Assembly (NCBI GenBank): GCA_013139395.1 | Contig: WTAX01000346.1 | Location: 1-13,540, forward strand | Source of the DNA: Gammaproteobacteria bacterium | GTDB taxonomy: Bacteria > Pseudomonadota > Gammaproteobacteria > GRL18 | Direction: 5' to 3' | Length of the DNA: 13,540 nucleotides | Shown: in pieces, positions 1 through 6,821 of the stretch | Position numbering within the stretch: position 1 is the first letter of the stretch | Layout of the letters: every line of letters begins with the position of its first letter | The notes under the pieces: model-generated | Told to the model about the DNA's origin: nothing | Seen by the model: only the letters and a program-made list of their open reading frames with translations | Database searches by the model: none | Position numbers and translations under genes: made by a program

Positions 1-523
1 CTTCCTGTGCATTCACTAAAGCAGGACTATAAAGTTCAAATAACTTTTGACCTTTTTTAACCACCTCCCCTGTTGCTTTTACAACCAGTTTCTCAACCCA
101 GCCTTCAACTCGTGTATGAAGGTGGTATAGTTTTTCTTCATCAAAGTTAATATAACCAACAGTACTGATTTCCCGATCCAGTTGTCCTTTTTTTACCGCA
201 CTGATACGAACACCCAGGTTATTTTGTACTATAGGTGATATTTTGACTACACCATCTTCTCCCCCGTCATCTTTATAAACTGGCACTAAATCCATTCCCA
301 TAGGTGACTGACCGGGTTTGTCACGTCGATAATTAGCATCCATCGGTGCCACCCAATACAAAATTTCTTTTTCTTCAGATGTACTGCCAGTCTCTTTTCC
401 TGAATCATTCATTGAGGATATCAAACCCGCTGATTGTAATTGTTCATGCAGAAAAGGTTGTCCATAATAACCGGCAGCCAAACCGGTACTTAGCAGGATA
501 AAACTTGATAAAAGTTTGTTCAC
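1..523 (-). CDS. cusB: CusB-type RND efflux periplasmic adaptor (partial, 3' end outside the window)
   Basis: This is the N-terminal 174 codons of a periplasmic membrane-fusion protein that links an inner-membrane RND pump to an outer-membrane channel for heavy-metal export. I translated it by hand. It starts with GTG (521-523), preceded by GAGGG seven bases upstream; the ATG two bases upstream is read in another frame and meets a stop at once. Residues 1-19 form a hydrophobic signal or anchor (MNKLLSSFILLSTGLAAGYY). About residues 57-85 contain YWVAPMDANYRRDKPGQSP followed by MGMDLVPVY, which matches the heavy-metal-binding domain of CusB/SilB-type adaptors, where Met and Asp/Pro spacing is typical. 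The start of the barrel-sandwich (biotinyl-lipoyl-like) region follows (VEGWVEKLVVKATGEVVKKG). It lies downstream of the TolC-like gene on the same strand, so a CusC-B-A order is expected, with the pump gene beyond the left edge. Copper/silver specificity is inferred from family resemblance. Confidence 0.9.
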   Translation of the reverse strand, partial: MNKLLSSFILLSTGLAAGYYGQPFLHEQLQSAGLISSMNDSGKETGSTSEEKEILYWVAPMDANYRRDKPGQSPMGMDLVPVYKDDGGEDGVVKISPIVQNNLGVRISAVKKGQLDREISTVGYINFDEEKLYHLHTRVEGWVEKLVVKATGEVVKKGQKLFELYSPALVNAQE

Positions 524-582
524 ATTAAAACCCTCAATTCTTTAGCTACAACAGATAGCAATTTATGTATCTTATTTATTAT

Positions 583-638
583 ATTTACCGGAAACTTTTT
601 ATCGAAAAGCATTTATCGCAAACCATTTATCGGAAACC
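583..638. repeat. Four tandem 14-bp repeats between cusC and cusB
   Basis: Four head-to-tail 14-bp units lie at 583-596, 597-610, 611-624 and 625-638. The plus-strand forms are ATTTACCGGAAACT, TTTTATCGAAAAGC, ATTTATCGCAAACC and ATTTATCGGAAACC. The last two differ at one base and the outer two are more diverged. The array runs into the 3' end of the TolC-like gene, and its stop codon (627-629) lies inside the fourth unit. The array would be transcribed between the two genes if they form one operon. Confidence 0.8.
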
Positions 639-1961
639 AACGTCTGCTTGTTTGCGCATATCCTGTCTCTCAAAACTGGAGGTGAAATATAAAATTTTTG
701 CTTTACTTTGCAGATGATCTACGGCAATACGTCGTTCATCAAGATTGGCATTAAGCTCATCGATATAGGCTCTCATCACATCGGCAAAGTCTCCCTGATC
801 AGACTGATAGGCTAATAAAGAAGCCTGAGCCTGTTGTTTCGCCTGAGGTAAAAGCAGATTATTATAAAGCTGGTGACGATTATGCAACTGTTCTTCATTG
901 GCTGCTTCTTCCTGTAAATCAGCAACCAATTGGCGTAATAGCTCAACTCGCTTATCTTTTAAAGACTGATAGCTATGCTCTTTGGCTAATAATTTCTTGT
1001 CTTGACGGTTGGCCGTAAACAAAGGTAAATCAATGGTGACACCTGCTGAAAGAAAGTCTGAACGTTTCATACCATTAGGCTTATTATCACGATAGCCATA
1101 GCTGACATTTAAACCCCAGCCCGGCTTATAACTTTCTTTAGCCAGGTCAATATCTTTACGGCTAATTTCCATCTTTTTGTCAACCTCCTGGATTTTAGGA
1201 TGGCTATAAAAAAGTTGACTGAGTGTTTCAAAGTCATCACTAAGAACAGGAATAGACAATTCAGGTAGTTTGCCTGCCAGAGGTAAAGAACTCTTTTGAG
1301 CACCAAGCCAACGAGAAAGTTTCGAACGTTGAGTATTTACTTTTTGGGTTATTTTGGTAAGACGAACATCCAGACGGCTTAATTCCAATTGTGCTCGAAT
1401 TAAATCCTGTTGATTATTTCGCCCCACGGAGAACATGGATTGGACGATATTAACCAATTGAGAAAATAATCGCTTATTTTTATTGATTGTTTTTTTAGCT
1501 AGTTCCCAATAATAAATCTCTAAAAATGTTAAACGAATATCTTTTATAATGATCAATTTACGCTCAGATATTCTGGACTGAATTAATTCAGATTGTTTTT
1601 GAGTCTTTTGTTGTTTGATATTCAGAGTATCGCCTGATGGGAATTGCTGAACAATCCCCACCTTGAACTGAGTCATGTTTTCCTGGTCAAATTCAAAGGT
1701 GTCAGTGGGCATATTACTTAAGCCAATTTGCAGCTTTGGGTCCATTAACTGTCCATCTGCAATAGACTGTTCCGAGAGCGACTGCGCTTGCCATTGCTGA
1801 CTCACAATGCCCGGCTCATCAATTAAAGCTATTTGTTCAGCTTGTTCTAAAGTTAAAATACCTTCAGAAAGTGCTATAGATGAAGTAACAATCAGGTTAA
1901 ATCCCAAGAGTAGAGAAAGAATTTTCTTCTTTGCCCGACGTTCCCGTTGCATAAAATGCAT
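627..1961 (-). CDS. TolC/CusC-family outer-membrane efflux protein
   Basis: This 444-aa protein is an outer-membrane factor that forms the exit duct of a tripartite RND efflux system. It has a basic N-terminus (QRERRAKKK) followed by a hydrophobic signal segment ending near residue 28. The next stretch, LTLEQAEQIAL, is the typical opening of mature TolC-family proteins. The rest is rich in Gln, Leu and Ala with long predicted helices and the two-fold internal organisation of the family (a second LxxxAxxxY-like section in the C-terminal half). I chose the ATG at 1959-1961 because GGAG lies six bases upstream; a TTG four codons earlier overlaps that ribosome site and is unlikely. There is no lipobox cysteine near the signal end, unlike many CusC proteins. 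It probably shares an operon with the cusB-like gene downstream, which supports metal export rather than general drug efflux. Confidence 0.9.
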   Translation of the reverse strand: MHFMQRERRAKKKILSLLLGFNLIVTSSIALSEGILTLEQAEQIALIDEPGIVSQQWQAQSLSEQSIADGQLMDPKLQIGLSNMPTDTFEFDQENMTQFKVGIVQQFPSGDTLNIKQQKTQKQSELIQSRISERKLIIIKDIRLTFLEIYYWELAKKTINKNKRLFSQLVNIVQSMFSVGRNNQQDLIRAQLELSRLDVRLTKITQKVNTQRSKLSRWLGAQKSSLPLAGKLPELSIPVLSDDFETLSQLFYSHPKIQEVDKKMEISRKDIDLAKESYKPGWGLNVSYGYRDNKPNGMKRSDFLSAGVTIDLPLFTANRQDKKLLAKEHSYQSLKDKRVELLRQLVADLQEEAANEEQLHNRHQLYNNLLLPQAKQQAQASLLAYQSDQGDFADVMRAYIDELNANLDERRIAVDHLQSKAKILYFTSSFERQDMRKQADVGFR

Positions 1962-1973
1962 AATAAACTCCAA

Positions 1974-2300
1974 AAATTATCCTGTATCAGAATAGATGTT
2001 TTCTAAGATCCAATAATCCTAAATTAATCATAGTGTAGACAATATTTTTGAGTCTATTTTACCTATTCAACATAACACCAATCTTTCACGAACATTAAAT
2101 ATATTTAATGTTCGATATTATGTGATTCAGGATAATGCTTTTTCTTCAATAAGTTTGTCCTGTTAAATGGAAAAATTCTACAATATTAATTAAATTTAAT
2201 GTTTGTGTAAGGTTCTGGAAAGGAACACCGTGAGATAATATAAGCATAGAAAGAAATTTAACCTAGAATAATCAGTTGACATAAAGTAAGGAGAATAGTC
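1974..2300. promoter_or_regulatory. Divergent intergenic regulatory region
   Basis: About 330 bp of AT-rich DNA separates the minus-strand efflux genes from the plus-strand small-protein genes, so it should carry both promoters. It contains the 26-bp palindrome listed separately and, at about 2192-2203, a further AAATTTAATGTTTG that resembles one half of that palindrome. I see no convincing sigma-70 promoter pair on either strand, and no coding sequence. Confidence 0.5.
2089..2114. promoter_or_regulatory. Perfect 26-bp palindrome, candidate operator
   Basis: The 13-base half CGAACATTAAATA is followed immediately by its exact reverse complement, giving a 26-bp perfect dyad with no spacer. It lies about 127 bp upstream of the TolC-like start and 186 bp upstream of the small membrane-protein start. 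Position and symmetry suggest a binding site for a dimeric regulator, for instance the OmpR-type regulator encoded at 3460-4140 or an ArsR-type repressor elsewhere. A stem-loop role in RNA is less likely because it is AT-rich and has no T-tract. Confidence 0.55.
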
Positions 2301-2486
2301 ATGAAAAACACACAGAAACAAAATCTGACTATCAATGCACTGTTATTACTCCTGATAGCCCTATTCTTATTTTCAGGTTCATTAATGTGGTCACAGCATC
2401 ATCAGTATCACAACACCAGCTGGATGGACACAGGGTTTTCTCAAGGTCCATTACATCCAATGAACTGGAATAATTCAGAGCGTTAA
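2301..2486 (+). CDS. Small single-pass membrane protein with His/Met-rich tail, unknown function
   Basis: This 61-aa protein starts at an ATG preceded by AAGGAG at a good distance, which supports its being translated. Residues 1-10 are polar and basic, about 11-30 form one strongly hydrophobic membrane segment (INALLLLLIALFLFSGSLMW), and the remaining 31 residues are polar. The tail holds four histidines (33, 34, 37, 52) and two methionines (42, 54), residues that bind copper or silver in periplasmic chaperones. If the N-terminus stays inside, the tail faces the periplasm. It is followed after 39 bp by a SHOCT protein on the same strand and sits opposite the efflux operon. A metal-binding accessory role is inference; I do not recognise a named family. 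Confidence 0.75.
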   Translation: MKNTQKQNLTINALLLLLIALFLFSGSLMWSQHHQYHNTSWMDTGFSQGPLHPMNWNNSER

Positions 2487-2525
2487 TCTTGTAATAATAG
2501 TAATATTCACACTTGGAGGTGTATT

Positions 2526-2735
2526 ATGTTATGGTTATTTTTATTACTTGTTGTCGTTATATTTTTAATGGCACAACAATTTGGTTTATTTAATCATTCT
2601 TTTTTAGATAGTGAGGCTCAAAATCAATACCCTATTCTTGACAAGAGTGCACTTGATATTTTGAATGAGCGTTACGCCCGGGGTGAATTAGACACTAATG
2701 AATATGAGTCAATGAAAGAAAAATTAACCACTTAA
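2526..2735 (+). CDS. SHOCT-domain small membrane protein
   Basis: This 69-aa protein has a clear ribosome site (GGAGG, 2515-2519) before its ATG. Residues 1-16 are a hydrophobic N-terminal membrane segment (MLWLFLLLVVVIFLMA). Residues about 42-67 (SALDILNERYARGELDTNEY followed by ESMKEKL) match the SHOCT (short C-terminal) domain, which has the pattern L-x-x-R-Y-A-x-G-E-I/L-x-x-x-E-Y. Proteins of this shape, a membrane helix plus SHOCT, are common in bacterial metal-resistance neighbourhoods. Their molecular role is not established; SHOCT is thought to mediate oligomerisation or interaction. It probably forms a two-gene unit with the 61-aa protein upstream. Confidence 0.85.
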   Translation: MLWLFLLLVVVIFLMAQQFGLFNHSFLDSEAQNQYPILDKSALDILNERYARGELDTNEYESMKEKLTT

Positions 2736-2749
2736 TCGCTAAATAGCTT

Positions 2750-2893
2750 TTCCTGAATAGCATACACGCAGCATCAGAAGCTGTCATTTATTATCTGGTG
2801 ATTTTATGCCAATATGAGCCCAATAATGAATGACAGCTTCTGATGCGGATGTTAAATAAATAACGTTCACGTGTTGGAACACTTATTTAGGAT
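2750..2893. mobile_element. MITE-like palindromic element, copy A
   Basis: A non-coding 144-bp stretch has an internal pair of 24-base inverted arms (2771-2794 and 2823-2846, one mismatch, 28-base loop). Its ends are inversely related, TTCCTGAATA at 2750 and TATTTAGGAT ending at 2893. The first half is clearly similar to the reverse complement of 10467-10579, including the pieces CTGTCATTTATTAT, TGATTTTATG and CAATATGAG. Similarity continues leftward to about 2740. It encodes nothing, so it would be a non-autonomous element or palindromic repeat. No transposase is seen in the window, so element boundaries are estimates. Confidence 0.6.
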
Positions 2894-2941
2894 AATGACT
2901 TTATCCCATATGAATTAAGTTCTGGAATAACATTAAGAAAC

Positions 2942-2973
2942 TTGTATAGGGTAAATGAATTCGCCCTATACAA
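2942..2973. promoter_or_regulatory. Inverted repeat directly upstream of the DUF4399 gene
   Basis: Ten-base perfect arms, TTGTATAGGG (2942-2951) and CCCTATACAA (2964-2973), enclose a 12-base loop. The repeat ends 15 bases before the preferred start codon at 2989 and just before its weak ribosome site GGGA. It could be an operator or a leader hairpin. No T-tract follows, so it is not a simple terminator. A shorter dyad, GGATAA/TTATCC, lies at 2890-2906. Confidence 0.5.
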
Positions 2974-2988
2974 TTTATGGGAATTAAA

Positions 2989-3408
2989 ATGCTCAAACAC
3001 ACTTTATCTATTATATTAATTTTTTTATTCAGTAATTGTGCCTGGTCCCATGGCGTATCAAATGAGGCTTCCACATTTATTGTCTCTCCCGAAAATGAGA
3101 ACATAGTCTACAGCCCCGTTACGATTAAATTTGGAATTAAGAATTTTAAGATTGGACCTGCTGGTCAGGATATTCATAAATCAGGACATTATCATCTCAT
3201 CATTGATCAGACATCTGAGTTATCAATGAATACGCCCATTCCTTATGATAAACATCATAGACATTTTGATAAGGGTGAATCTGAAATAACACTCCCCTTG
3301 TCTCCCGGAAAACATACTCTGCAATTGGTAATCGGTGATGAAGAACATGAACCATTTGAGCAATTGGTGTCTAAAAAAATAGTCATTGAAGTTATTTCAG
3401 ACAACTAA
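2989..3408 (+). CDS. Exported DUF4399 domain protein
   Basis: This 139-aa protein is probably periplasmic. The first 18-20 residues form a signal peptide (MLKHTLSIILIFLFSNCAWS), and the mature part begins with HGVSNEAS. The rest is one DUF4399 domain, recognised from the order of F-I-V-S-P, S-P-V-T-I-K-F-G, GPAGQDIHKSGHYHLIID, HFDKGESEITLPLSPGKHTL and QLVIGDEEHEP. Many conserved His, Asp and Glu residues suggest ion binding, but the family has no settled function. Start choice: the ATG at 2989 has GGGA six bases upstream, while the in-frame ATG at 2977 has no ribosome site and sits four bases from a stable inverted repeat, so 2989 is preferred; either is possible. It lies 51 bp before the response regulator on the same strand. 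Confidence 0.85.
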   Translation: MLKHTLSIILIFLFSNCAWSHGVSNEASTFIVSPENENIVYSPVTIKFGIKNFKIGPAGQDIHKSGHYHLIIDQTSELSMNTPIPYDKHHRHFDKGESEITLPLSPGKHTLQLVIGDEEHEPFEQLVSKKIVIEVISDN

Positions 3409-3418
3409 TATCACCTTA

Positions 3419-3443
3419 AGCTTGAACCTCAGTGACTCAAGCT
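3419..3443 (+). repeat. Small hairpin between DUF4399 gene and response regulator
   Basis: Seven-base arms AGCTTGA (3419-3425) and TCAAGCT (3437-3443) flank an 11-base loop. There is no run of T after it, so it is at most a weak attenuator or an mRNA-processing stem. The ribosome site for the next gene follows six bases later. Confidence 0.35.
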
Positions 3444-3459
3444 CAAAGCAGGAATATTG

Positions 3460-4140
3460 ATGAGAATTCTCCTAATTGAAGACGATTTAAGTGTGGCAGA
3501 CTTTATTAATAAAGGTCTGATAGAAAATAATCATGTCGTTGATCATCAATCCGATGGCAAAGAAGGACTTTTTTTTGCCACCACTGAAACTTATGATGTG
3601 ATGATCATTGACAGGATGCTCCCCAATGTTGATGGTTTAACCATTATTCGCACCATTAGAGCTTCTAAAATTCAGACGCCTGTTATTATTCTCAGTGCGA
3701 TGGCAGATGTTGAACAACGAGTTGAGGGCTTACAAAATGGTGCCGATGACTATTTAGTCAAACCATTCGCATTTTCTGAACTACTGGCTCGGATTGAAAT
3801 TCTTGGAAAAAGAAATAACTCATCAGGCAATAAGCAGGAAACTCAATTACAGTTAGCTGATTTAAAAATTGATCTATTGACACATAAAGTCAGTCGTAAC
3901 AGCCAGGATATCAATTTGCTCGCCACTGAATATCGATTATTAGAATATCTTATGCGACATGCCGGACAGGTTGTTTCACGTATTATGCTTTTTGAACATG
4001 TCTGGGATTATAACTTTGACCCTCAAACCAATGTCATTGATGTTCATATGAGTCGTTTACGAAAGAAAATTGATAAACCTTTTGATAAAGCACTCATCCA
4101 TACCATACGTGGAGCGGGTTATGTTATCAAAAATACTTAA
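3460..4140 (+). CDS. OmpR-family response regulator of a probable metal-responsive two-component system
   Basis: This 226-aa protein is a DNA-binding response regulator. The receiver domain (about 1-115) has the acidic pocket E7-D8-D9, the phosphoacceptor D51 in IIDRMLPNVDG, S79 in ILSAM and K101 in LVKPFAF. The C-terminal part (about 128-226) is an OmpR/PhoB winged helix, with TEYRLLEYLMRHAGQVVSR and the closing VIDVHMSRLRKKID and IRGAGYVIK motifs. Start choice: the ATG at 3460 has AGGA at a suitable distance; a TTG just before it overlaps out of normal spacing. It overlaps its kinase gene by 20 bases. The family resemblance is to regulators of the CusR/CopR/QseB branch, so a metal role is inferred mainly from the neighbouring efflux genes. 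The palindrome at 2089-2114 is a possible target. Confidence 0.93.
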   Translation: MRILLIEDDLSVADFINKGLIENNHVVDHQSDGKEGLFFATTETYDVMIIDRMLPNVDGLTIIRTIRASKIQTPVIILSAMADVEQRVEGLQNGADDYLVKPFAFSELLARIEILGKRNNSSGNKQETQLQLADLKIDLLTHKVSRNSQDINLLATEYRLLEYLMRHAGQVVSRIMLFEHVWDYNFDPQTNVIDVHMSRLRKKIDKPFDKALIHTIRGAGYVIKNT

Positions 4141-5554
4141 CTCCGGTAAAACTGAGGATATCAGCCCCGGTTTTAAACAGCGTGTTCGTAAAATAGCACA
4201 TAATTCAACGTTTCGAATGGTTTTTCTGTATTTTGCACTTTTTATTCTTTCCTCTTTAATTCTATTAAGTTTTATCTATTGGTCAACGGTGGGTTATATT
4301 TATAAACAACTTGACCACCATATTGAATACGATATGGAACGTTTGCAAAATATTTACAATTCAGGCGGTAAAGAACAACTGATTACTGCCATTGAAACCA
4401 GTCTGCTGCAAAAAAATTATGCTTCAATTTATCTTTTATACAACAAAAAAACCAGGCAGATACTTGCCGGAAATCTGAATCATATTCCTCAGATTAAAAC
4501 TAAGGGCTGGCATATTATTGATTTATCCGGTCTGAGCAGCATACCTCAACAACAAAATCATTCAGCACGTTTATTAGTCATGTCTTTACCAGAAAATTTA
4601 ATATTTATGAATGGCCTGGACATCGAGTCAGCTCATCAGCAAGAGCATATAATCTTTAATTCATTAATTGCCGGCATTGCAATTATTTTGTTATTAGGTA
4701 CCATTGGCGGCCTTATTATCAGTATCAGTACCATAAAAAAAATCAATTCAATTAATGAAACAATTAATGAAATTAGTAAAGGTAATTTATCCTTACGGAT
4801 CCCCACCAGAGGAACAGATGATGATTATGATTTGCTGGCAAAAAATATTAATCAGATGCTCAATCAAATACATAAGCTCATGCAGGGAATGCAGAATATT
4901 TCTAATAATATCGCCCATGATCTGCGAACTCCTTTGAGCCGCTTACGGGGACGCCTGGAATTAATTCAACAAAACTGCAGTCATGAAACATCCGAAGGTA
5001 TCCATGAAGCATTAACAGAAACTGATAATCTATTATCAACGTTCAATGCGATGTTAAGAATTAATAAAGTTGAAAGTGGTGCTCAAAAAGGACATTTCAC
5101 TACCCTGTTTATTGATACATTATTACAGGATGTTATCGAATTCTATGAACCTCTGGCAGAAGACAAAGATATTTCACTGCAACTTATTACAGATAAAAAA
5201 TACAAAATTGATGGCGACAGAGATATGCTTTTTCAGGTTTTCACTAACATCCTGGATAACTCCATCAAGTATACTCCAGAACAAGGAACGATAGTCGTTA
5301 GTATTGCACAAAATAATTCAAAACAACTGCAGATTATTATTGCTGATTCTGGAATTGGTATTCCAGCAACAGAATACAATAAAGTACTGGAGCCTTTTTA
5401 CCGTCTTGAAAAACATCGCGATTACCAGGGGAATGGACTAGGATTAAGTCTGGCTTCTGCCATTGTTAAATTACATAAAGGAGTGATTGAATTTAAGGAT
5501 AACACTCCCGGACTAAAAGTATGTATTATTTTACCCTTAGGGTCCTGGAGATAA
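4121..5554 (+). CDS. Sensor histidine kinase, partner of the upstream response regulator
   Basis: This 477-aa inner-membrane kinase has the order TM1 (about 33-60), a periplasmic sensor of about 120 residues containing several His and Met, TM2 (about 177-203) and HAMP (about 200-255). A HisKA domain follows with H266 in NIAHDLRTPL, then a HATPase domain with the N-box NILDNSIKYT (376-385), the G1 box DSGIGIP (409-415) and the G2 box GNGLGLSLA (437-445). All catalytic motifs are intact. I chose the ATG at 4121 because GGAG ends six bases before it, inside the last codons of the regulator; the longer frame would need a TTG at 4070. The 20-base overlap implies translational coupling. The order efflux genes, small proteins, regulator, kinase suggests a CusS-like metal sensor, but I see no diagnostic ligand motif, so the signal remains unknown. 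Confidence 0.93.
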   Translation: MLSKILNSGKTEDISPGFKQRVRKIAHNSTFRMVFLYFALFILSSLILLSFIYWSTVGYIYKQLDHHIEYDMERLQNIYNSGGKEQLITAIETSLLQKNYASIYLLYNKKTRQILAGNLNHIPQIKTKGWHIIDLSGLSSIPQQQNHSARLLVMSLPENLIFMNGLDIESAHQQEHIIFNSLIAGIAIILLLGTIGGLIISISTIKKINSINETINEISKGNLSLRIPTRGTDDDYDLLAKNINQMLNQIHKLMQGMQNISNNIAHDLRTPLSRLRGRLELIQQNCSHETSEGIHEALTETDNLLSTFNAMLRINKVESGAQKGHFTTLFIDTLLQDVIEFYEPLAEDKDISLQLITDKKYKIDGDRDMLFQVFTNILDNSIKYTPEQGTIVVSIAQNNSKQLQIIIADSGIGIPATEYNKVLEPFYRLEKHRDYQGNGLGLSLASAIVKLHKGVIEFKDNTPGLKVCIILPLGSWR

Positions 5555-6151
5555 TCAGGATTTCTTTGCGAATGATTTTACCTGCATCAACTTATCAATT
5601 CGGCGAATATAGTGACGAGTTTCCGGAGGAGTAAAGGGAGAGACTTTTTCCCAGTCATTAATGACTTCAGGTTGTCCTTTATTTTTTTCTCTTAGTTTTA
5701 TTCTGGCTTTTAATACACGATTAAAACCCGCATTGTAACTGGCAAAGGTAAAATTCATACGATCTTCAACTGATACCTCTTTTTTAATCCAGCGTTTATA
5801 CAATTGTCGATTGTAATAGATTGCCGCAGCAATATTCCAGCGTGGCTCATCAATTGTTCCAAAACCTGGTTGTTTCGTTATAATTTCCTGATACGTTGCA
5901 GGCATGATCTGCATAATGCCCTTTGCTCCCACCCTGCTTTTAGCTTTTGGGTTCAAACTTGATTCAGCAATAGCCTGAGCTTTGAACCAGTGCCAATCAA
6001 CACCTGGTCCAAAATAACGTTTGGTATTTTTTTTAAAATAACGGTCGTATTTTTTTGTCCAGTGTTTATGCTTAACATGCTTATGCTGTTCAGCAAGCAC
6101 AACTGCTGGAAAAACAAATAGAATCAGCCATAAGACACTACGCCAGGACAT
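5555..6151 (-). CDS. Exported lytic transglycosylase (SLT domain)
   Basis: This 198-aa periplasmic enzyme is expected to cleave the peptidoglycan glycan backbone between N-acetylmuramic acid and N-acetylglucosamine, forming 1,6-anhydro ends. A signal peptide covers residues 1-20 (ending VVLA, then EQ). A short His/Lys-rich stretch follows (HKHVKHKHW), then the SLT domain. The catalytic Glu is probably E63 in AIAESSLNP, and further family motifs are GAKGIMQIMPATYQ, NIAAAIYYNRQL and FASYNAG. It is a short, single-domain member of family 1. The start ATG overlaps the stop of the DUF350 gene (TAATG), with AGGA inside that gene, so the two are translationally coupled. Its stop codon directly abuts the stop of the histidine kinase gene, leaving no room for a terminator between the convergent units. 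Confidence 0.92.
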   Translation of the reverse strand: MSWRSVLWLILFVFPAVVLAEQHKHVKHKHWTKKYDRYFKKNTKRYFGPGVDWHWFKAQAIAESSLNPKAKSRVGAKGIMQIMPATYQEIITKQPGFGTIDEPRWNIAAAIYYNRQLYKRWIKKEVSVEDRMNFTFASYNAGFNRVLKARIKLREKNKGQPEVINDWEKVSPFTPPETRHYIRRIDKLMQVKSFAKKS

Positions 6152-6381
6152 TAATTTAATCCTAAACCAATAACTAACCCCATAGCTGTACCAATACCAA
6201 TAAACATTCCCATCAGCATTAAGCCAACAGCAATATTCCCTTTGGACAGCTGTTCAGGGATACTAAAACTGACAATATGACTAAATAATTTACAGCCAAA
6301 CCACATAAAAGAGAGAGTTAATACCCCTCCCATACACGCATACAAAATATTGAGAAATACTGGATCAATACTATCCGTCAT
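6151..6381 (-). CDS. DUF350 family small membrane protein
   Basis: This 76-aa protein has two hydrophobic segments, about residues 9-33 and 50-75, separated by a polar loop. The stretch SKGNIAVGLMLMGMFIGIGTA is the typical DUF350 signature (E/S-x-G-N-x-A-V followed by a small, Gly-rich helix). The family function is unsettled. I chose the ATG at 6379-6381 because AGGA lies eight bases upstream; a GTG two codons earlier is too close to that site. It overlaps the transglycosylase gene by one base, so both are made from one message. Most family proteins contain this unit once or twice; this one is a single, short copy. Confidence 0.85.
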   Translation of the reverse strand: MTDSIDPVFLNILYACMGGVLTLSFMWFGCKLFSHIVSFSIPEQLSKGNIAVGLMLMGMFIGIGTAMGLVIGLGLN

Positions 6382-6465
6382 TACCACTTTCCTGTTTGTT
6401 TAAGTAATCTACTACTAAGACTAGTCAATATTCAAAATAACTTCAATATGACTGAGAAATTTTAA

Positions 6466-6729
6466 TTATTCAAGAAATTTTAAGCCAATGCCATGAGGAT
6501 CAACACGCACAATGAGCATATCTAAAACCGGTGCCTCAAAGGGCGTATCAATTAATTGCACTTTAACCTGACTTCCAACCGGGGGTAAATTGGTAATCGT
6601 TGATAGTATATAAATACCACCATCAGAAATATCCTTTGTTTTGACTTCAATAGTGCCGGTATCCGGATGAGTTAACTTAACACTCGAAGTCAGTGCTGTA
6701 CGGATGTGCTGCCTTAATTCATTACTCAT
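6466..6729 (-). CDS. PilZ domain protein, probable c-di-GMP receptor
   Basis: This 87-aa cytoplasmic protein consists of one PilZ domain. The c-di-GMP-binding motif RxxxR is present as R6-Q-H-I-R10, and the second motif D/NxSxxG is present as D33-I-S35-D-G-G38. It ends with the usual barrel strands (VDPHGIGLKFLE). Because both motifs are intact it should bind the messenger, unlike degenerate type IV pilus PilZ proteins, which lack the Arg motif. It sits between tsaB and the DUF350 gene on the same strand with gaps of 92 and 84 bp. The ribosome site before its ATG is weak. Its output partner cannot be read from the sequence. Confidence 0.9.
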   Translation of the reverse strand: MSNELRQHIRTALTSSVKLTHPDTGTIEVKTKDISDGGIYILSTITNLPPVGSQVKVQLIDTPFEAPVLDMLIVRVDPHGIGLKFLE

Positions 6730-6821
6730 AACTTATTACTTTTCTCTTTTATTGGTATTTATTCAGTTACTCTTAGAGATTAACCACTGTAATTTAAGTT
6801 AAACTATCTAATAACTCATTT

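Noticed and set aside
1807..1995. 62-codon plus-strand frame opposite the 5' end of the TolC-like gene
   Set aside because: It is antisense to a strongly supported gene, with no ribosome site or family resemblance.
2202..2225. MerR/CueR-type operator upstream of the 61-aa protein gene
   Set aside because: A weak dyad (GTTC and GAAC around a purine-rich centre) is present, but I could not find matching -35 and -10 boxes with a 19-20 base spacer.
2901..3104. 67-codon minus-strand frame opposite the start of the DUF4399 gene
   Set aside because: It overlaps the signal-peptide region of a well-supported gene and resembles no family.
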